DNA from: Armigeres subalbatus
Lineage: Eukaryota; Arthropoda; Insecta; Diptera; Culicidae
DNA: 64,000 nucleotides
Direction of reading: 5' to 3'
NCBI RefSeq assembly: GCF_024139115.2
Contig: NC_085141.1
Location: forward strand, 225,790,307-225,854,306
Positions within the stretch are counted from its first letter, which is position 1, and every line of letters begins with the position of its first letter. The notes under the pieces are model-generated. The model ran no database searches, was not told the DNA's origin, and worked only from the letters and a program-made list of their open reading frames with translations. Made by a program: the position numbers and the translations under genes. Shown here one piece after another: positions 24,901 to 37,797 of the stretch.

Positions 24901-26559
24901 AAAAACAAAATGGTGATTATGCTCAAATGTGCAATGGATAAAATGAAGCCGGCAACACATTCATGGGTTGGTGTCTTAATAAAGGCGGTTATATTCGCTT
25001 TTAGACATCCTTCCATGCGGGTAACATAGTTATCCGGAAATATACTCTCGACTACAACAATTTCTTTTTTTCTGTTTAGCGAGATCTTTTAACAGAGGGT
25101 GTTCAAATCTCAATCGACTGCTGAATTCACTGAGTTGATTTTTTTCGAAACTAGGAACGAGGCACCAGTTTTATTTTTGTTGTGCCTCACTTCGAATAGC
25201 AATAATAAAAACACCACACATTATAATGATGGTATATGAACAATCTTATGACGGCTTCATTCTCGATAATTTTTACTAATAGAATGAGAATAAGCGTGAT
25301 GAAACTTCACTTTGCCACCGAAAGGTGAATCCTATAACTGACCCAACGATTAGAACTTAATAGATAATCACCATGTTAAACAACGATAAAGCTACTTGTT
25401 AGAACAGTTTAAAGTTATAGGCAACGCGACAAAAGCTGATAATAAACTAAATTCTTTAACAGTTTCCACTTTTACATAATATATCTGTGACTGAGGTTGT
25501 TACTTGGGTAAGTAAAGTGATTTAACAGAACGCATACCATACATCCAGAACAAACGAATAAATTAATTTTCGATGTGGTCACTTAAAGCTAACAGACTAA
25601 ATAACTTATAATTATACTTATGACTATATGACTTTTCCAACCATCAAAATGGCACAGCACAAGGCAAAAAGAAGAAGACATTGCATTTTAAACATTGCTT
25701 TTGAAAATAGACCACTGTGCGCCGCCACTTTTGCACCGCCGCCGCCGGTGGTTTTTACTCGCGCCGCCGCCGCCGACGATTTTTTGGGTCAGCGCGCCGC
25801 CACGATCATAATTTTTGCCACGCCGATGACTAATCGCAATAAAAAAATCAATTAACCCAAAGTCGAGTCGAGCCAACACGAGACACTGAAAACAGCTCAT
25901 CTAATAATAATTGAGGTCGGAATACACGTATCTGTGAAGAAAATATAGCGTGTTGGGTTAATTGGAATAGTACTAAACTAGTCTTATGACGGTTCATAAA
26001 TGTTGTTAAAGATGGCTCTCGTCATAATTCAATGTCAAATCTTAAATTAATAGCTTGGTTGATTAGTTTGAGAGTTTGAATGAGAGCTTTATCTAAATGT
26101 ATAGCTAATAAGTAAGAAAATTTAGTAATAATATATAAATTGTTAAATTGAAGTCTTTGGAATTACGTTAATGCCAAAGGCCTCATTCAGTCAGGCACCT
26201 AAACTTTGCAGGTGACTCGCATAAATGGGTTTGATGTGATTCATAAGCTTTTTTGTGGGGCATGGATACATGCCCAAAGCGTTCCCCATTCTTAAGGATC
26301 TGGCATTGGTGCAGGTAAGAAATTATTGCAGTTTAGAAATTTTTAAAGTTAAGTTGCACATTAGTAATTTTGACAATATTTATTTTTTATTGAATTTAAC
26401 ATAACTTATTAAATAAGTTTTCTTTGTTTTTAGATTTGTGCTATAAGGATGAGTTGTGCTTATAAAGGCAAAACTGATTTAGCAAAAATCATTTAAATCT
26501 CAACTTTGTAAATGTTTTTACCGAAATTATTTAATACTGTTTTGTAAAAGCACTTATTC
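24901..26559. other. Sequence present once, between the two large copies
   Basis: No gene is supported apart from the GCC repeat at 25708. An ATG-to-CAG|gtaaga stretch at 26271-26316 looks like a tiny exon but has no partner. This segment should show what truly flanks the locus if one copy is removed. Confidence 0.45.
25708..25825. repeat. GCC-rich member of the same family, inverted
   Basis: Starts with TAGACCACTGTGCGCC, which is close to the reverse complement of the GGCGCACAGGTCTA signature, followed by GCC runs. It lies in the sequence present only once between the two large copies. Confidence 0.5.
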
Positions 26560-29470
26560 CTGAAAATTTCTGAGAATATCGTTTAAACATTCATTTTATG
26601 AATTCCTTCGAAAATACTCCCGAGAATTAGTTCAGGAATTAAATCAAGAAATTTATTTGATAATTCCTCCGAAAAGCTTCTTTTAAAAAACCTTATAAGA
26701 TTATTATTTAGAAATCAGGGAATTTGGGTATTCCTTTTGGAGATTCCTTACAAAATTTCTCCGAAAATTCCATTACGAATTTTCATTACCGGATTTCTTC
26801 AGAAAATCCTTTACGCATTTCTTTCGCGAAATTGCTCAAGGAATGCTTTTCGAATTTTGTTCTGAATTCTTATATCAAGACAAAATTTTCAAAACGACTT
26901 ATCTGCTTTTGTATAAATATATTATAAATAATATTTTTGAGGGGCAGCAAAATAAGAAATTCGGCGGACAATTTTGAGGATTTTCAAAACATTCTTTACT
27001 TTCATTAATCCGAGGAGTTTTTTTGATTTTTTTCCATTTTTTTAATATTTATTTTTTATTATCCACCTCTTGACCTTTCCGGAACCAGTAGGACAAAATG
27101 TCAATTTCAATATTTGTAACGGTCTTATTTCATAGATATCGCTAGAAAAAATTCTTCAAAAAATAATACATAAAGGTATTCATTCAAAATTTGTCTGCGA
27201 AATTTCTTTGAACTTCTTCCAGCAATTCCTTTAAAACATTCTCCGGGAGTTCTTCGGAAACTTCCTGCAAGGAATTTTCTTCGAAAATGCGCTTCATCTT
27301 TCCGAAAGTCTTTTGAGTGTTGTTTATTTTTTAGATTTTTTTCGAAGAAGAATTCAAAAAAGTAACATCATAAACAACTTCATTTTAAATAAATTTCAAA
27401 GCTTTTCCTGGGAGTTCTACCGAAAAAAAGTCTGGAGAAATCTCCGAAAAAAGAAATTTCGGAGTTTTCGAATAATATTTACGAAGAATTCTTTTAGTCC
27501 CTGGAGAATTTCGAATGATATATTCCGGTATTTTTTTGAAGATTATTTTAGAAATAAGAATTCTGGAAGGAGTTCCCAAATAAATTTTTTGTAGGCGTTT
27601 TTGAAGAAATTTGTTTTTGGAGGTTTGAGTGCAGGAATTTCCAAATAAAATTCGTTAAAGGCATTCCTAAAAGAGAACCTGAAGGGATTTTCAAAAAAAT
27701 AAATCCTAAAAGGAACTTAAAAATAGTTTTTTTTGAAGGTAAAATATTTCCCTAAAGAGTATTCCTAAAAGGAATTTCCAGATAAATCCATAAAGAAGTA
27801 TTATTTTTGAAGAGATTTTTTCGATGGAATTTCAGAAAAGATTATTAAAAGAAATTACGAAGAAATTCCCAATAGAATATCAGAGAAAATGCCTACTGGT
27901 ATTTTCTGATGTAATTCCTACTCTGAGATTTCTTCAAGAATTCGCTTTGGAATTTTCCCCAGTCATTTATTCGCAATTTCCTCCAGAAATTACTTAGAAC
28001 ATTCGTCCAGTAATTACCTCGAAAATTGCCTCAAAAATATCTACAAAAAACTCCTTCGGAAACAGATTCCAGAAAGTTCTTCGGAAATTCTTTTCAGGAT
28101 ATTCATAAAATTTACCTCAGGAATTACATTAGAATTTCTACTACGGCATATTCCTTTGTTTAGAAAACCAAAAGGAAATTTGTTAAGATTTCGTTTCTTT
28201 TAAAAATTCAACTTTAAAAAATGTCGTAGGAAGTTGCTTTAGGAATTTCTTCCTTGAAAATCACCTTTAGGAATTCTTTCGTAACTCCTTAGAAATTTCT
28301 TCCGGATGTACCTTCCCGAAAATTCATTCGTAAACTGCTTTTTGAAATATCGACGGAAAATATTTTGAAATTTCTACAAAAATTCCTTCAGAAATTCATT
28401 TTACAAATTTCTTTCAAATATGTTTAGTCTTTGAAAGTTTGCTTAGGAATTTTCTGTCGGAAATTAATATGGATTTAAAAAAAAAAAACGTTGGAAATTT
28501 TAGAGAAATTTCCTCTATGGGTTTTCATACCTGGTTCCTTAGCAGGATTATTTGGCATCTTTTCCTGAAATTCCCATAGGAATTTCTTTCAGAACTTCCT
28601 GTAAGTAATTTCCTTGGAAATTTCTACAGGTAATCCTTTGAAAATTCTTCGGTAACTTAAAGAAGGTTCTTGAGTCATTTCCCTCAGTAATTTTGTCTCA
28701 AACCTAAGTAACATTTTGTTTTATGCAAGGTTTTATAACACTCTTGAAAGAGAGAGTAAATTAAAGGTCTTCAAAAGCATTATAAAACTTAAAATGTCTG
28801 CTTAGGACGATCTCCATTTCTTTTGATTTTTTCGTGAAGATCTCTTCAGAAGTTCATTCAAAGAAATTTCTTCAAAAAAAGAAATTGCTTTTTGGGAACA
28901 CATTCGGAAATTCTTCTAGGAATTCCCTAGAACATTTTTTCAGAAATTTACTGAAAAAGATTCTTTATTGATATTTCTGCAGGAGGAATCACTTCGGTTC
29001 CCTAATGTAAACTATTTTTTTGAAGTCGGTGCTTCCAGGCAAAATTATAAAACACCTATACATACTAATAAAGCAAGGCCTGCAAATGCCCACTTTTTAC
29101 CTTTTGTTCCTTATGACAGAATAAACGAGTCTATTTTTAGCAAAAGAAACAAAGCTAGTTCGGTTTTGTATTTCCTTGGTGTGAGGATTTGTAGGAAGTC
29201 CGTCGTGGGATAAATAGTGAAGTTGGCCAAGTTCGGACAGAAGTATTTTTTACACTAAAATTCTTTCGAAAATTACTTCAAAAATTTTTGCCAGAAATGT
29301 CTTTATAAACTCTTTTCACTTTATTCCCTCGGAGAGTCGCCTTTTTGAACCCCTTCGAAGATTTTTTCAGCAATTTCTTCGGAAATTGTTTTAGGAATTC
29401 TTCCGGAAACTATTTCATTCCTTAATAAATTTCCGAATGAAATCCTGAAAGAAAATTCTACAGGTTTTAC
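26560..29470. repeat. Degenerate GGAATTCCTTC-type array, copy A' with extra left part
   Basis: Same unit composition as 2231-4060. The part left of 27397 has no partner in the first copy because the duplication junction falls inside the array. Repetitive DNA at the junction makes an assembly misjoin easier. Confidence 0.6.
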
Positions 29471-29532
29471 CTGTGGTTTTTACTAAAGGAATTTTCCCAA
29501 CGAGAGCCATAATGGTTTTGAAAAAATGCCTA

Positions 29533-29931
29533 TGGGGTCTGTTCAAATCATTACGTAACACGCAATAGGGGGGTGGGGGTTGTTTGATTTTTTTTATTTA
29601 CGATTTGTTACACACAAAATATGGAAGGTGAGGTGTCCTTCGAAATATTGTTACATGCTAACAAATTAATTGCATAGAGAAAAAAAAAAATGTTAAAAAA
29701 TGTATATTTTTCTTTAAAAAGTAGAATAAAATATACAATACATATAATAATTTATTATGTAACGATAATGTTTAAAATCCATACCAAAAATCTTTTTTCA
29801 AAATTTATTTTGTTACGCGTTACGCATAGGGGTGGGGAATTTAGTCCTGAAAATTGATACAGATTGTTACGAGGGGTGGGGGTTCTCAAAAACCGACGTT
29901 TTTTGCGTTACGTAATATTTGAACAGACGCA
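29533..29931. mobile_element. Same MITE, copy A'
   Basis: Counterpart of 4140-4492 with the same terminal inverted repeats, lengthened by small insertions. The right terminus reads AACAGACGCA instead of AACAGACCCA. Confidence 0.7.
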
Positions 29932-30689
29932 TATGAGTTTCCGCAGAAGAATTTCTTATAAAGGGTTTTACAAAGGAATTTCAATGAAACGTCAAAAAAA
30001 TCGTGAGTTTCCTCCGGAAATCTCTTCAGGAACCCACCAAGAACTTTTTTTTGTGTCATATTTAACCAACTTTTAAGGAAAATATTCAATTTGGTAGGTC
30101 ATCGTGCCTGATCTTACTCAGCGAGAGCTCATTTTAGTTATGTTGATCATCTATTGAGATTTGTGCATACAAGAACGCGAGGTGTGGATAAACTGTCCAT
30201 TGTGGTTGTCATTAGTGGATTCCATCGTGAATGTCCTTCCAGGATTCAAGGGTCACAACAGGTGAACGAACTGCAAATTCTCATATATACTAGATATGCA
30301 GCCACTCAGACGTTGCCCAATTATATATGTAACTCAAAGAATAGTAGTTAGAATTTTTCTGAAATTTAGATATATTGAGAAGTCAATCGACTGGACTTTA
30401 TCAAAATCCTAAATTAGGAAAGCTTTTGGAAAAAATATTAACAAATTAGTCCTATGACACCGAAGTCTAATTCTCAATATTGCTCAAGGGTTGAATAGTG
30501 AAGCAGAATTCGTTGTTAAATTTTGATTCATCAAAATCAAAGAATAATAAAATAGTTTCAATGTAAATAACATGTTGAGGTACTTATAAGTGTCGCTGGT
30601 AATTTACTATGGAATGTGCTGTTTGATGATCGATCGAATATTACAATTTTAATCCACTGAAGTCGATTTTTATACGAGCGTGTGAATCA

Positions 30690-30841
30690 AAACCGCGTGA
30701 ATTAAAAAATCCGCGTTAAAATTGATTTTTTTTAGCCAGTGATTTTTTCATCCACGCCGGTTCACGCCGCCGCCGCCGCCGCCGGGGCAAAAGTGACCAC
30801 CACGCCGCCGCCGCCGATTATATGACCGGCGCACAGGTCTA
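30690..30841. repeat. CCGCGTGAAT / GCC-triplet repeat ending in GGCGCACAGGTCTA, copy A'
   Basis: Counterpart of 5215-5393. The first GCC run lacks the GATAAAGCCAACGG interruption seen in the other copy, a difference larger than single-base noise. Confidence 0.6.
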
Positions 30842-31656
30842 TTTGAAAACTAGAAAAACGTTGTACTAGAATTTTGAAATTAACATTTTAACCTTTGATC
30901 ATTGACTATAGTTTGCATTCAATTACATTTTGCATTAGTGTCGAGTCGATTCCAAATCGAACCTTACTTCACACCATCCTTATCCTACCCCATGGCGTTC
31001 AAGTGGTCTGCAAGGATTCTTCTGACATTAGCCTCTCAATTATCGGCCTTGGATTGACTTGCTACATCAGTGCTGAGTGACTCCCACTACTCCAGGCTGC
31101 TAATTACAACTACAGTGATCGTTCGCAAATGAATTATTGCCAGTGGCTGATTTTCTACCCGCCGCTGTCACATCCAGGCGCTATAGTATATACACAAAAT
31201 AGCCAGCAAGAGTTAACTGCCACACATTTGTATGGCGAAAGTCATCTAACGCGGGTTTTCTCAAAACAAGAAATTTTTCATGAAAAACTATTTGGTACCG
31301 ATTATGTAGGAAGGTGTCCGCTACCATGCCTACCAAATATTTTTTTGATGAGTGCTTAATTTTGAGAAATCAGAACCATAGATGCCTTTCACCATACTGA
31401 TTTCAGAAAGTTAACTCCTGGCGTACCGCTGTAAGCACGCTCAAAGCAGGCGATTCATTCGCGTTGACGGAGCCGCGCTGCTGCCATCTGGTGGAAATGG
31501 ACGTGTGCGTGAAATCACTGGTGAAGATAGGAAATATTTTTAAAATGTGTTAATAGCGTTATGCTGAGAACTCTTAAATACGTAGGGTTAGATTTTTTGA
31601 AAATTACATGTTTGGCTACTGGGGCAGCAGGGACTATGTCCAAGGCTTGACGATCC

Positions 31657-34600
31657 CTCCCCAGGCCATCTGTGAGGTTGTGGTGCCTGCATAGGACGTG
31701 GTGGGGTTTGACAGTGAGTCTGTGTCCAGGTGAGACGCTTCAAACAGCCCTGACACGACGGCCCTCCGACGAGACAGGAGGTTTGCGCAGGCCCAATAAG
31801 CCGCCTCTAAAACAACCATTACGAACGACATAGAAGATAATACGACTCGATACAATCGGCAGCAACGACCTGGGCGACGAATAAATGATCACGATTGGAA
31901 GCTTGGAACATAGAACTGCAAGCCGCTGGGCTTCGCAGGTTGCGACAGGATAATCTACGATGCATCCCGCAACTTCGACGTCGTAGCGCTGCAGGAAACC
32001 TGCTGGACAGGACAGAAAGTGGGGAAAAGCGGGCATCGAGCGGCTCCCTTCTACCAAAGCTGTGGCATCATCAACGAGGTGGATACCGGATTCATAGTAC
32101 TTGGAAAGATGCGCCAACGCGTGATTGGGTGGCGATCAATCAGTGCAAGCTGAGGATAAAGGCCGATTCTCCAACTGTAGCATCATCAACGTGCACAGCT
32201 CACACGAAAGGAGGCCGACGAAGAGAAAGAATCGTTCTATGCACAGCTGCAGCAGACATACGATGGATGCCTACTGCGGGGCGCCAAAATAGTCATCGGC
32301 GACATGAACGCTCAAGTAGGAAGGGGGGAAATGTATAGACCGGTCATCGGACCGGATAGTCTGCACACCGTATCGATCGACAACGGCCGACGATGCATAA
32401 ACATTGCAGTTTCCACGGAATGGTAGTCCGAAGCACTTTCTTCCCCGCAAGAATATCCACAAAGGCCACATGGAAATCACCTAATCAAGTAATGGAAACC
32501 AAATAGACCACGTTCTAATCGACGGTAAAATCTTCTCCGACATCACGAACGTACGCAGTTACCGCAGTGTGAATATTGAATCTGACCACTACCTCGTTGC
32601 AGTATGTCTGCGCTCAAAACTCTCGACAGTGTAAGTGGCTGGAAGTGGCTCTGCCAACAGAAAAGCAGCTAGGCGCAGCGTCTCTTGAAGATGGCTGGAG
32701 ATATTCGATCCGTCATTGGAAGCACCGCAACCGCCGCACTAGACACGGTGGCCCCGGATCAGAGAAGCGACTGGTATGACGGCGAATGTGAGTTGAGGGA
32801 AAAATGCAGCATGGGCGAGATTGCTGCAACACCGCACGAGCGAACGAGGCACGAACGGGCGCGTAACAGACAAAACTCGATTTTTCAGAGCAAAAGCATC
32901 AGCAGGAAGATCCGAGACCGTGAAGAGACGGAGCAACTGTACCGCGCTAATAACACACGACAGTTCTATGAGAAGTTAAACCATTTACATATGTAAAAGT
33001 GTCATGTGCCACAGCCCGATATGTGTAAGGACATAAGCGGAAACCTTCTTACAAACAGGCGTGAGGTGATCCAAGGTGGCGACAGCACTACGAAGAGCAC
33101 ATGAATGGCGATGTGGCAGACAACGGTGGCGGTATGGTAATGAACCTAAGGAGCACACGCCCAGGACATGCGACTTCCAGCTCCGAATCTCCAGGAAATC
33201 CAGGGGAGATCGTGCAACTGCAGCCGACGTCCATACGTCTGTGTAGTGGACGTCCACACGTCCCAAACTAGCTCTCCAAGCTTAAGATGCTCAGGGTTCG
33301 CCATCTACCTGCTTAATGGAATAACGATATTCAAGCTGAAGAAAGGTGGACTTTACAACACTATAATCGACCCAATTGCATGCATGTAAGGGATAGCGTA
33401 ATGTAACATAAAACATTTACCTAATATTTTATATTGGTTTTCATTTTAGGGAGTTCAGTTAGTAGGGAGATAGGGAATTAGTGCTGCCGTTGTTGAAGTT
33501 GGGGCCTATTAGCAGGCATGCGCATGTGGGGGGACATACCTGTGGTACCCTACGGTACCGGCAACGGGTTCGAAGAGACTCATTCCCAGCTCTGTCGATG
33601 ATAGGTTGATGGGCTGGGCTCGTTGTTGGTATATCCATTTATATCCGAATCCCGGTGTCGATCGGGGTATAGCCGAAGTGAGTGTTGGCCACGGAGACGC
33701 TCGTTCAGGAACCCGTTGCTGTTTGATCACGACTCCATCGAGGTTTGATCCCAGCACTGCTGGTGGATAGCCAGGTAGGCTGACCGCATTGTGTGGACAC
33801 ATGGGCGTTGGTCTGAATCGGTGCGGCTTTCGATAACCGGGGAACATGACCGAGGGGGGTCGTTGGCCACGGAGACGGTCTTTCTAAGAAAACTGGAGAG
33901 ACTTGATCCCGGTTCCTTAGGAGCTCGATTCCGAATTCGTCAGGCTTGATCCCAGCGCCAGTTAGACTGGTAACGTAGCCGACGTGGCTTTATCCCGGAT
34001 TCCTTGAATGGGTAGCCGGCGAGGCTCCAGCGTTGGACACTTTAACAAGGTCTTGAATGACGAAGAACGGTGACCGAACACTGTCCACTTATCGTTATTT
34101 TTTTGTATTTCCCCGGTGGTTAACGCCGTTCCGCATGGTAACTTTCACAGCCCATTTCTTCTTCGGTGTTACGTGCACGGCTGTCTAACAACGACTCCCT
34201 TCTCCATCGATAATCTCGTCTTCGTCTCCCCATATTCGTTGCTTCGGATGCGCATATTACGTTGCCTTTTCGTTCGTTTCGCTCCATGGGCGAAAATCAG
34301 GAAAGGGGATAGGACGCTGAGTACACTCTTTTAAAAAACCGGCAAAATGCCTTAATATTGTTTCCTATGAACTATATGCAAGTCGCAAGTGTGTCGATTC
34401 CTACGTTGTTACCACATACGGTAACAATCGGTCGGCCTGAAAAACAATAAAGCCCTGGGTTGACCAACTACCAGGAGAGCTGAGTGGTGAGGTACTAGCT
34501 AGACCGCTGCACTGGGTGATTAGTTATTAGTATATATCCGTCTAGTTATTTGGTTTCGCCGACGACATTGATATCATGACACGTAACTTTGAGAGGATGG

Positions 34601-35340
34601 AGGAAGCCTACCATCAGACTGAAAAGCGAAGTTAAACGGATTGGACTAGTCATCAACACGTCGAAGACAGAAGTACATGATAAGGAAGAGGCTCAAGAGA
34701 GGTCAATGTAAGCCACCCATCACGGTTTTCTATCGGTGGTGACGAAGTCGAGGTGATTGAGGAATTCGTGTACTTGGGCTCACTGGTGACTGCCGACAAC
34801 GATACCAGCAGAGAAGTTCGAAGACGCATCATGGCAGGAAATCGTACGTACTTTGGACTCCGCAAGATCGAATAGAGTTCGCCGCCGTATCAAACTGACA
34901 ATCTACAAAACGCTCATTAGACCGGTAGTCCTCTACGGATACGAGACCTGGACGATGCTCGTGGAGGATCAACGCGCACTTGGAGTTTTCTAAAGGAAAG
35001 TGCTGCGTATCATTTATTGTGGGGTGCAGATGGCGGACGGTGCGTGGCTGCTGGGAGAACCACTAAAAACGCGAAAATCGGACGACTGCGGTGGGCCGGG
35101 CACGTAGCCAGAATGTCGGACAGTAACTCGGTGAGAATGGTTCTCGACAACGATCCGACGGGCACAAGAAGGCGAGGTGCGCAGCGGGCATCGTCGATCG
35201 ATTAGGTGGAAGAGGACTTGCGGACCCTCCGTAGACTGCGTGGTTGGCGACGTGTAGCCATGGACCGAGCCGAATGGAGAAGACTCTTATATACCACACA
35301 GGCCACTTCGGCATTAGTCTGAATAAATCATAATAATAAA
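31657..35340 (+). pseudogene. RTE-clade non-LTR retrotransposon 1 (endonuclease-RT), decayed, copy A'
   Basis: The 5' part (CTCCCCAGGCCATCTG onwards) matches RTE element 2 at 41437. An endonuclease segment follows from about 31890: GCAGGAAACCTGCTGGACAG encodes the family QETCWTG block, and GDMNAQVG lies near 32300. Then comes a linker, and from 34545 the RT C-terminal half with FADD at 34555-34566 and RPVVLYGYETWTM. The 3' end is AT-rich with ATAATAATAA near 35340. All frames are broken, and about 1.1 kb between 33400 and 34545 does not look like RTE. I infer the RTE clade (JAM-like) from the endonuclease and RT motifs. It lies downstream of the tuberin gene. Confidence 0.75.
33400..34544. 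other. Non-RTE sequence interrupting RTE element 1, copy A'
   Basis: Between the linker region of RTE 1 and its FADD-containing RT segment lies about 1.1 kb of GC-richer DNA with no recognisable motif. RTE reading frames do not continue through it, so it is either an insertion or a replacement. I could not find a target-site duplication. The counterpart is 7790-8865. Confidence 0.4.
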
Positions 35341-35344
35341 TACT

Positions 35345-35518
35345 GAGGGTGGCTGGGTTCGATTCCCGGTGCCGGTCTAGGCCATTTTCGGTTTGGAAAT
35401 TGTCTCGACTTCCTTGGGCATAAAAGTATCATCGTGTTTATGATATACGAATGCAAAAATGGTAACTTGGCTAAGAAATGGGATGGGATGTAATGCCAAT
35501 AAGAAAAAGAAGAAGATG
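35345..35518 (+). mobile_element. Feilai-like tRNA-derived SINE fragment, copy A'
   Basis: GGTTCGATTCC (a perfect RNA polymerase III B box) at about 35356 is followed by CCGGTGCCGGTCTAGG, TTGTCTCGACTTCCTTGGGC and ATAAAAGTATCATCGTG, and it ends in AATGCCAATAAGAAAAAGAAG. The order and tail match what I remember of the Aedes SINE Feilai, with the A-box head and an internal segment missing. It sits directly behind the 3' end of RTE element 1. Confidence 0.65.
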
Positions 35519-36257
35519 ATCTTATAGGACTCTAGTAGCCAGGATGTCCTGAGCCGGGGTATATTTTTTTTCATACGGCGTTTCAATGATGACAGCGGGT
35601 TATGTCTATTGATGATGATGACACCACGCTTGTCACAGGCTCGAATGCAATAGAAAGTCCAGAGGTGCCAACTGTGAGAAACACAGATTGTTTCAGCAGT
35701 TGACGTCAAAATTTGACGTCCACCTTCGTTTTAGATGGGCAATAGCCCAACTAACGGGTGCCCAACTAAATCGTAGAACAATCTAATGATAGTCTAAGGA
35801 TTGAAAGTTGACTGCATTGATATTTCGCGTATTGTATTTCCAGACCGCGCGCGGAAATGGCGCGAAAATATTTCCAAAACCCCGCAATAATACTGGGTAT
35901 CTATTAAAACATTAAATTTGTATGGCGTTCTAAAACGGCCCTTACCTATCTTACCTGTGGCCCAATTTGCTTCGTTATATCTTTATGTGTTTGATAATTA
36001 GAAAATTACGTTTCTGAATAGTAAGCTTTCGGATAAATTGTTCCTAATGCTCTCTTATTCCAATAATTTATTAACTTATGTTTATTAGGTAGAAGCATTC
36101 CTTGAACAATCTCTAATGAAAACACTTTCAAGCTGTTCAACATCAAAAGCGCCAATTTTTTCAGTTTTCGTAGCGTTTCAGCGATACCGATAGTTGTAAC
36201 GCTACTATACGAATAATGCCGCCATACAGAGTTCAACATAATTAGTATTGACATACT
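35519..36257. other. Downstream flank of the tuberin 3' end, copy A'
   Basis: Contains the presumed tuberin 3' UTR (36087-36257 on the minus strand) and otherwise unassigned sequence, with a (GCGC)-containing patch near 35845. No coding region is supported. Confidence 0.45.
36067..36086 (-). terminator. Candidate polyadenylation signals of the tuberin gene
   Basis: Two TTTATT hexamers on the plus strand (36067-36072 and 36081-36086) are AATAAA on the minus strand, about 170-190 nt beyond the predicted tuberin stop. They give a plausible short 3' UTR. AATAAA is common by chance in such AT-rich DNA. Confidence 0.35.
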
Positions 36258-36503
36258 CTACTGAGTATAACGTGTGAAATCATCGCCTCAGGTAGTTGAG
36301 GCCGAGCTGAGATCATGGGCTGACCCTATACTTCCTCCAGCGCTTCGTGTTCCTCCGCCACTACCGGGTGTTCCTGCGATGGGTCTGGTGATTCGTCACC
36401 TTAGCTCGGATGTTCTTGATTTTACGCAATCTCTCCAACCAGTTAGAAGCATATGGATTTTTGGTTCTTAATTTTCCAGCGATTGGTACACAAGTGATGC
36501 TAG
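36258..36503 (-). CDS. gig: Tuberin last exon (C-terminal tail), frame disturbed
   Basis: After a ctttcag acceptor (36504-36510) the minus strand reads LASLVYQS and then, after a shift, NPYASNWLERLRKIKN. This corresponds to the tuberin tail MASQVHHS...YPSKWIARLRHIK. A Ser/Gly-rich stretch and DDFTRY follow, comparable with the human C-terminus VEDFTEFV, before TAG at 36258-36260. Several single-base indels break the frame here, and a TCA at 36288-36290 gives an in-frame TGA where the other copy has CGA. The copy at 10355-10597 is better in the middle but wrong elsewhere, so the errors are complementary and probably technical. Identity rests on the WLERLRKIK block and its position downstream of the GAP exons. 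Confidence 0.8.
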
Positions 36504-37797
36504 CTGAAAGAAAATGTTATTTTATGATTTGTGTGGTATATGCTTAGCTTATGTTATACAACATGGCACTGAATAAAATGCGACGCAAGACAATAATACA
36601 TAACACCTCTTCACACACGCAGCATGGAGTTGTCAAAAGCTCTAAACCAGTCAACATAAAAAAGACTATTTTGTTGTATGCGGAGTAGGGAGCCAATGTA
36701 TGGGGAAAACATTGTTATCAATTTCAAAAACTACATTGCTCACAAATTTCATTACCCCAAAATATGACCCCATACAAAATTTGAGCTCTATTGGACATGA
36801 TTTGGGGTGCCTAAAATTCATCAAAATTTTAAAATTTGTGCTCATGAAAGGAAAAGTCGAAAATCAATTTTGTTTTTGATGCCAAATGACTTTTTATACA
36901 ATCGTTTATTTATAAAGGCTCATTGGTTTAATTAAAAACTCCACGGAGCCGCAAGTCTTTTAAAATATTATTACATACAATATTCAATTGAAATCAGAAA
37001 TTTAATTTTCGGCGAATTTTCCTCCTAGGACGGGAACTCGAATTGCCCCCAGAAGACGCAAACAGGGCTCTTCGTTGATTCGCTTGTGGGTTCTTCATCG
37101 TTTGAAGGTGGGCATCTGCCACATCGTCATATGCGGTGGTTGGTTCGAAATCAACACTTGTCAGCAATGTAATGGTGAAGTACTGGAATAATAGGGTAGG
37201 ATGGGGCAAGATGGGTCGCCTAAGGCGAACCACGAATGCCACAAAACAGAAATATTTTAATTCAACATTTCAACGTGGATCTATAAAAATAGCTTATATT
37301 CTGTAGGCCAGGGGTATGAAATAACAAAAAATCCACTTTTATTTCTTTTTGAGTCATTAAAGTAGAAGTTTATTTTTCTGTCAATCAAAAAAATGTCGGG
37401 GTAAGATGGGTCAAACAGCGGGGCAAGATGGGTCACCTGTAAATTCTGCAATTAATGTTAGTTTTATTCACAATATTAAATTTTACAAAGATACATAGGT
37501 TTATTGCCAATGATTTTGTAAAATAAAAAAAATTAAGCTTTGGATGAAAACATTTAAAAATGTCTGCAATTTCTTATAATAATAAGCCGTCCGAGTATTG
37601 GTTTCTTAAAGACAAAAGTTATACATTTTCAATTAACAAATTAACATCATTATGCTCAAAAGTAACCTTAAAATGATTAAATCATCAATGGAAAATGTGT
37701 TTTGAATACGAACTATGCCCTTCAGTATGTGCTGACCCATCTTGCCCCATTTGTTTGTTTCAACGAAGTACAACATCGCCTACATTACTTATGATAC
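36504..37797. other. Intronic sequence, repeat-like but unassigned
   Basis: Belongs to the 14.6-kb tuberin intron. It holds GGGGTAAGATGGGTCA-type short repeats (37190-37440), a motif that also appears as GGGGCAAGATG just upstream and that I take to be remnants of a transposon family. Substitutions between the two copies are more frequent here than elsewhere. The counterpart is 10598-11868. Confidence 0.4.

Noticed and set aside
26271..26316. Tiny ATG-to-CAG|gtaaga exon
   Set aside because: Only 15 codons, no acceptor partner, and no similarity; too little to support.
35345..35518. A tRNA gene
   Set aside because: The B box is good, but there is no cloverleaf and the tail is SINE-like.
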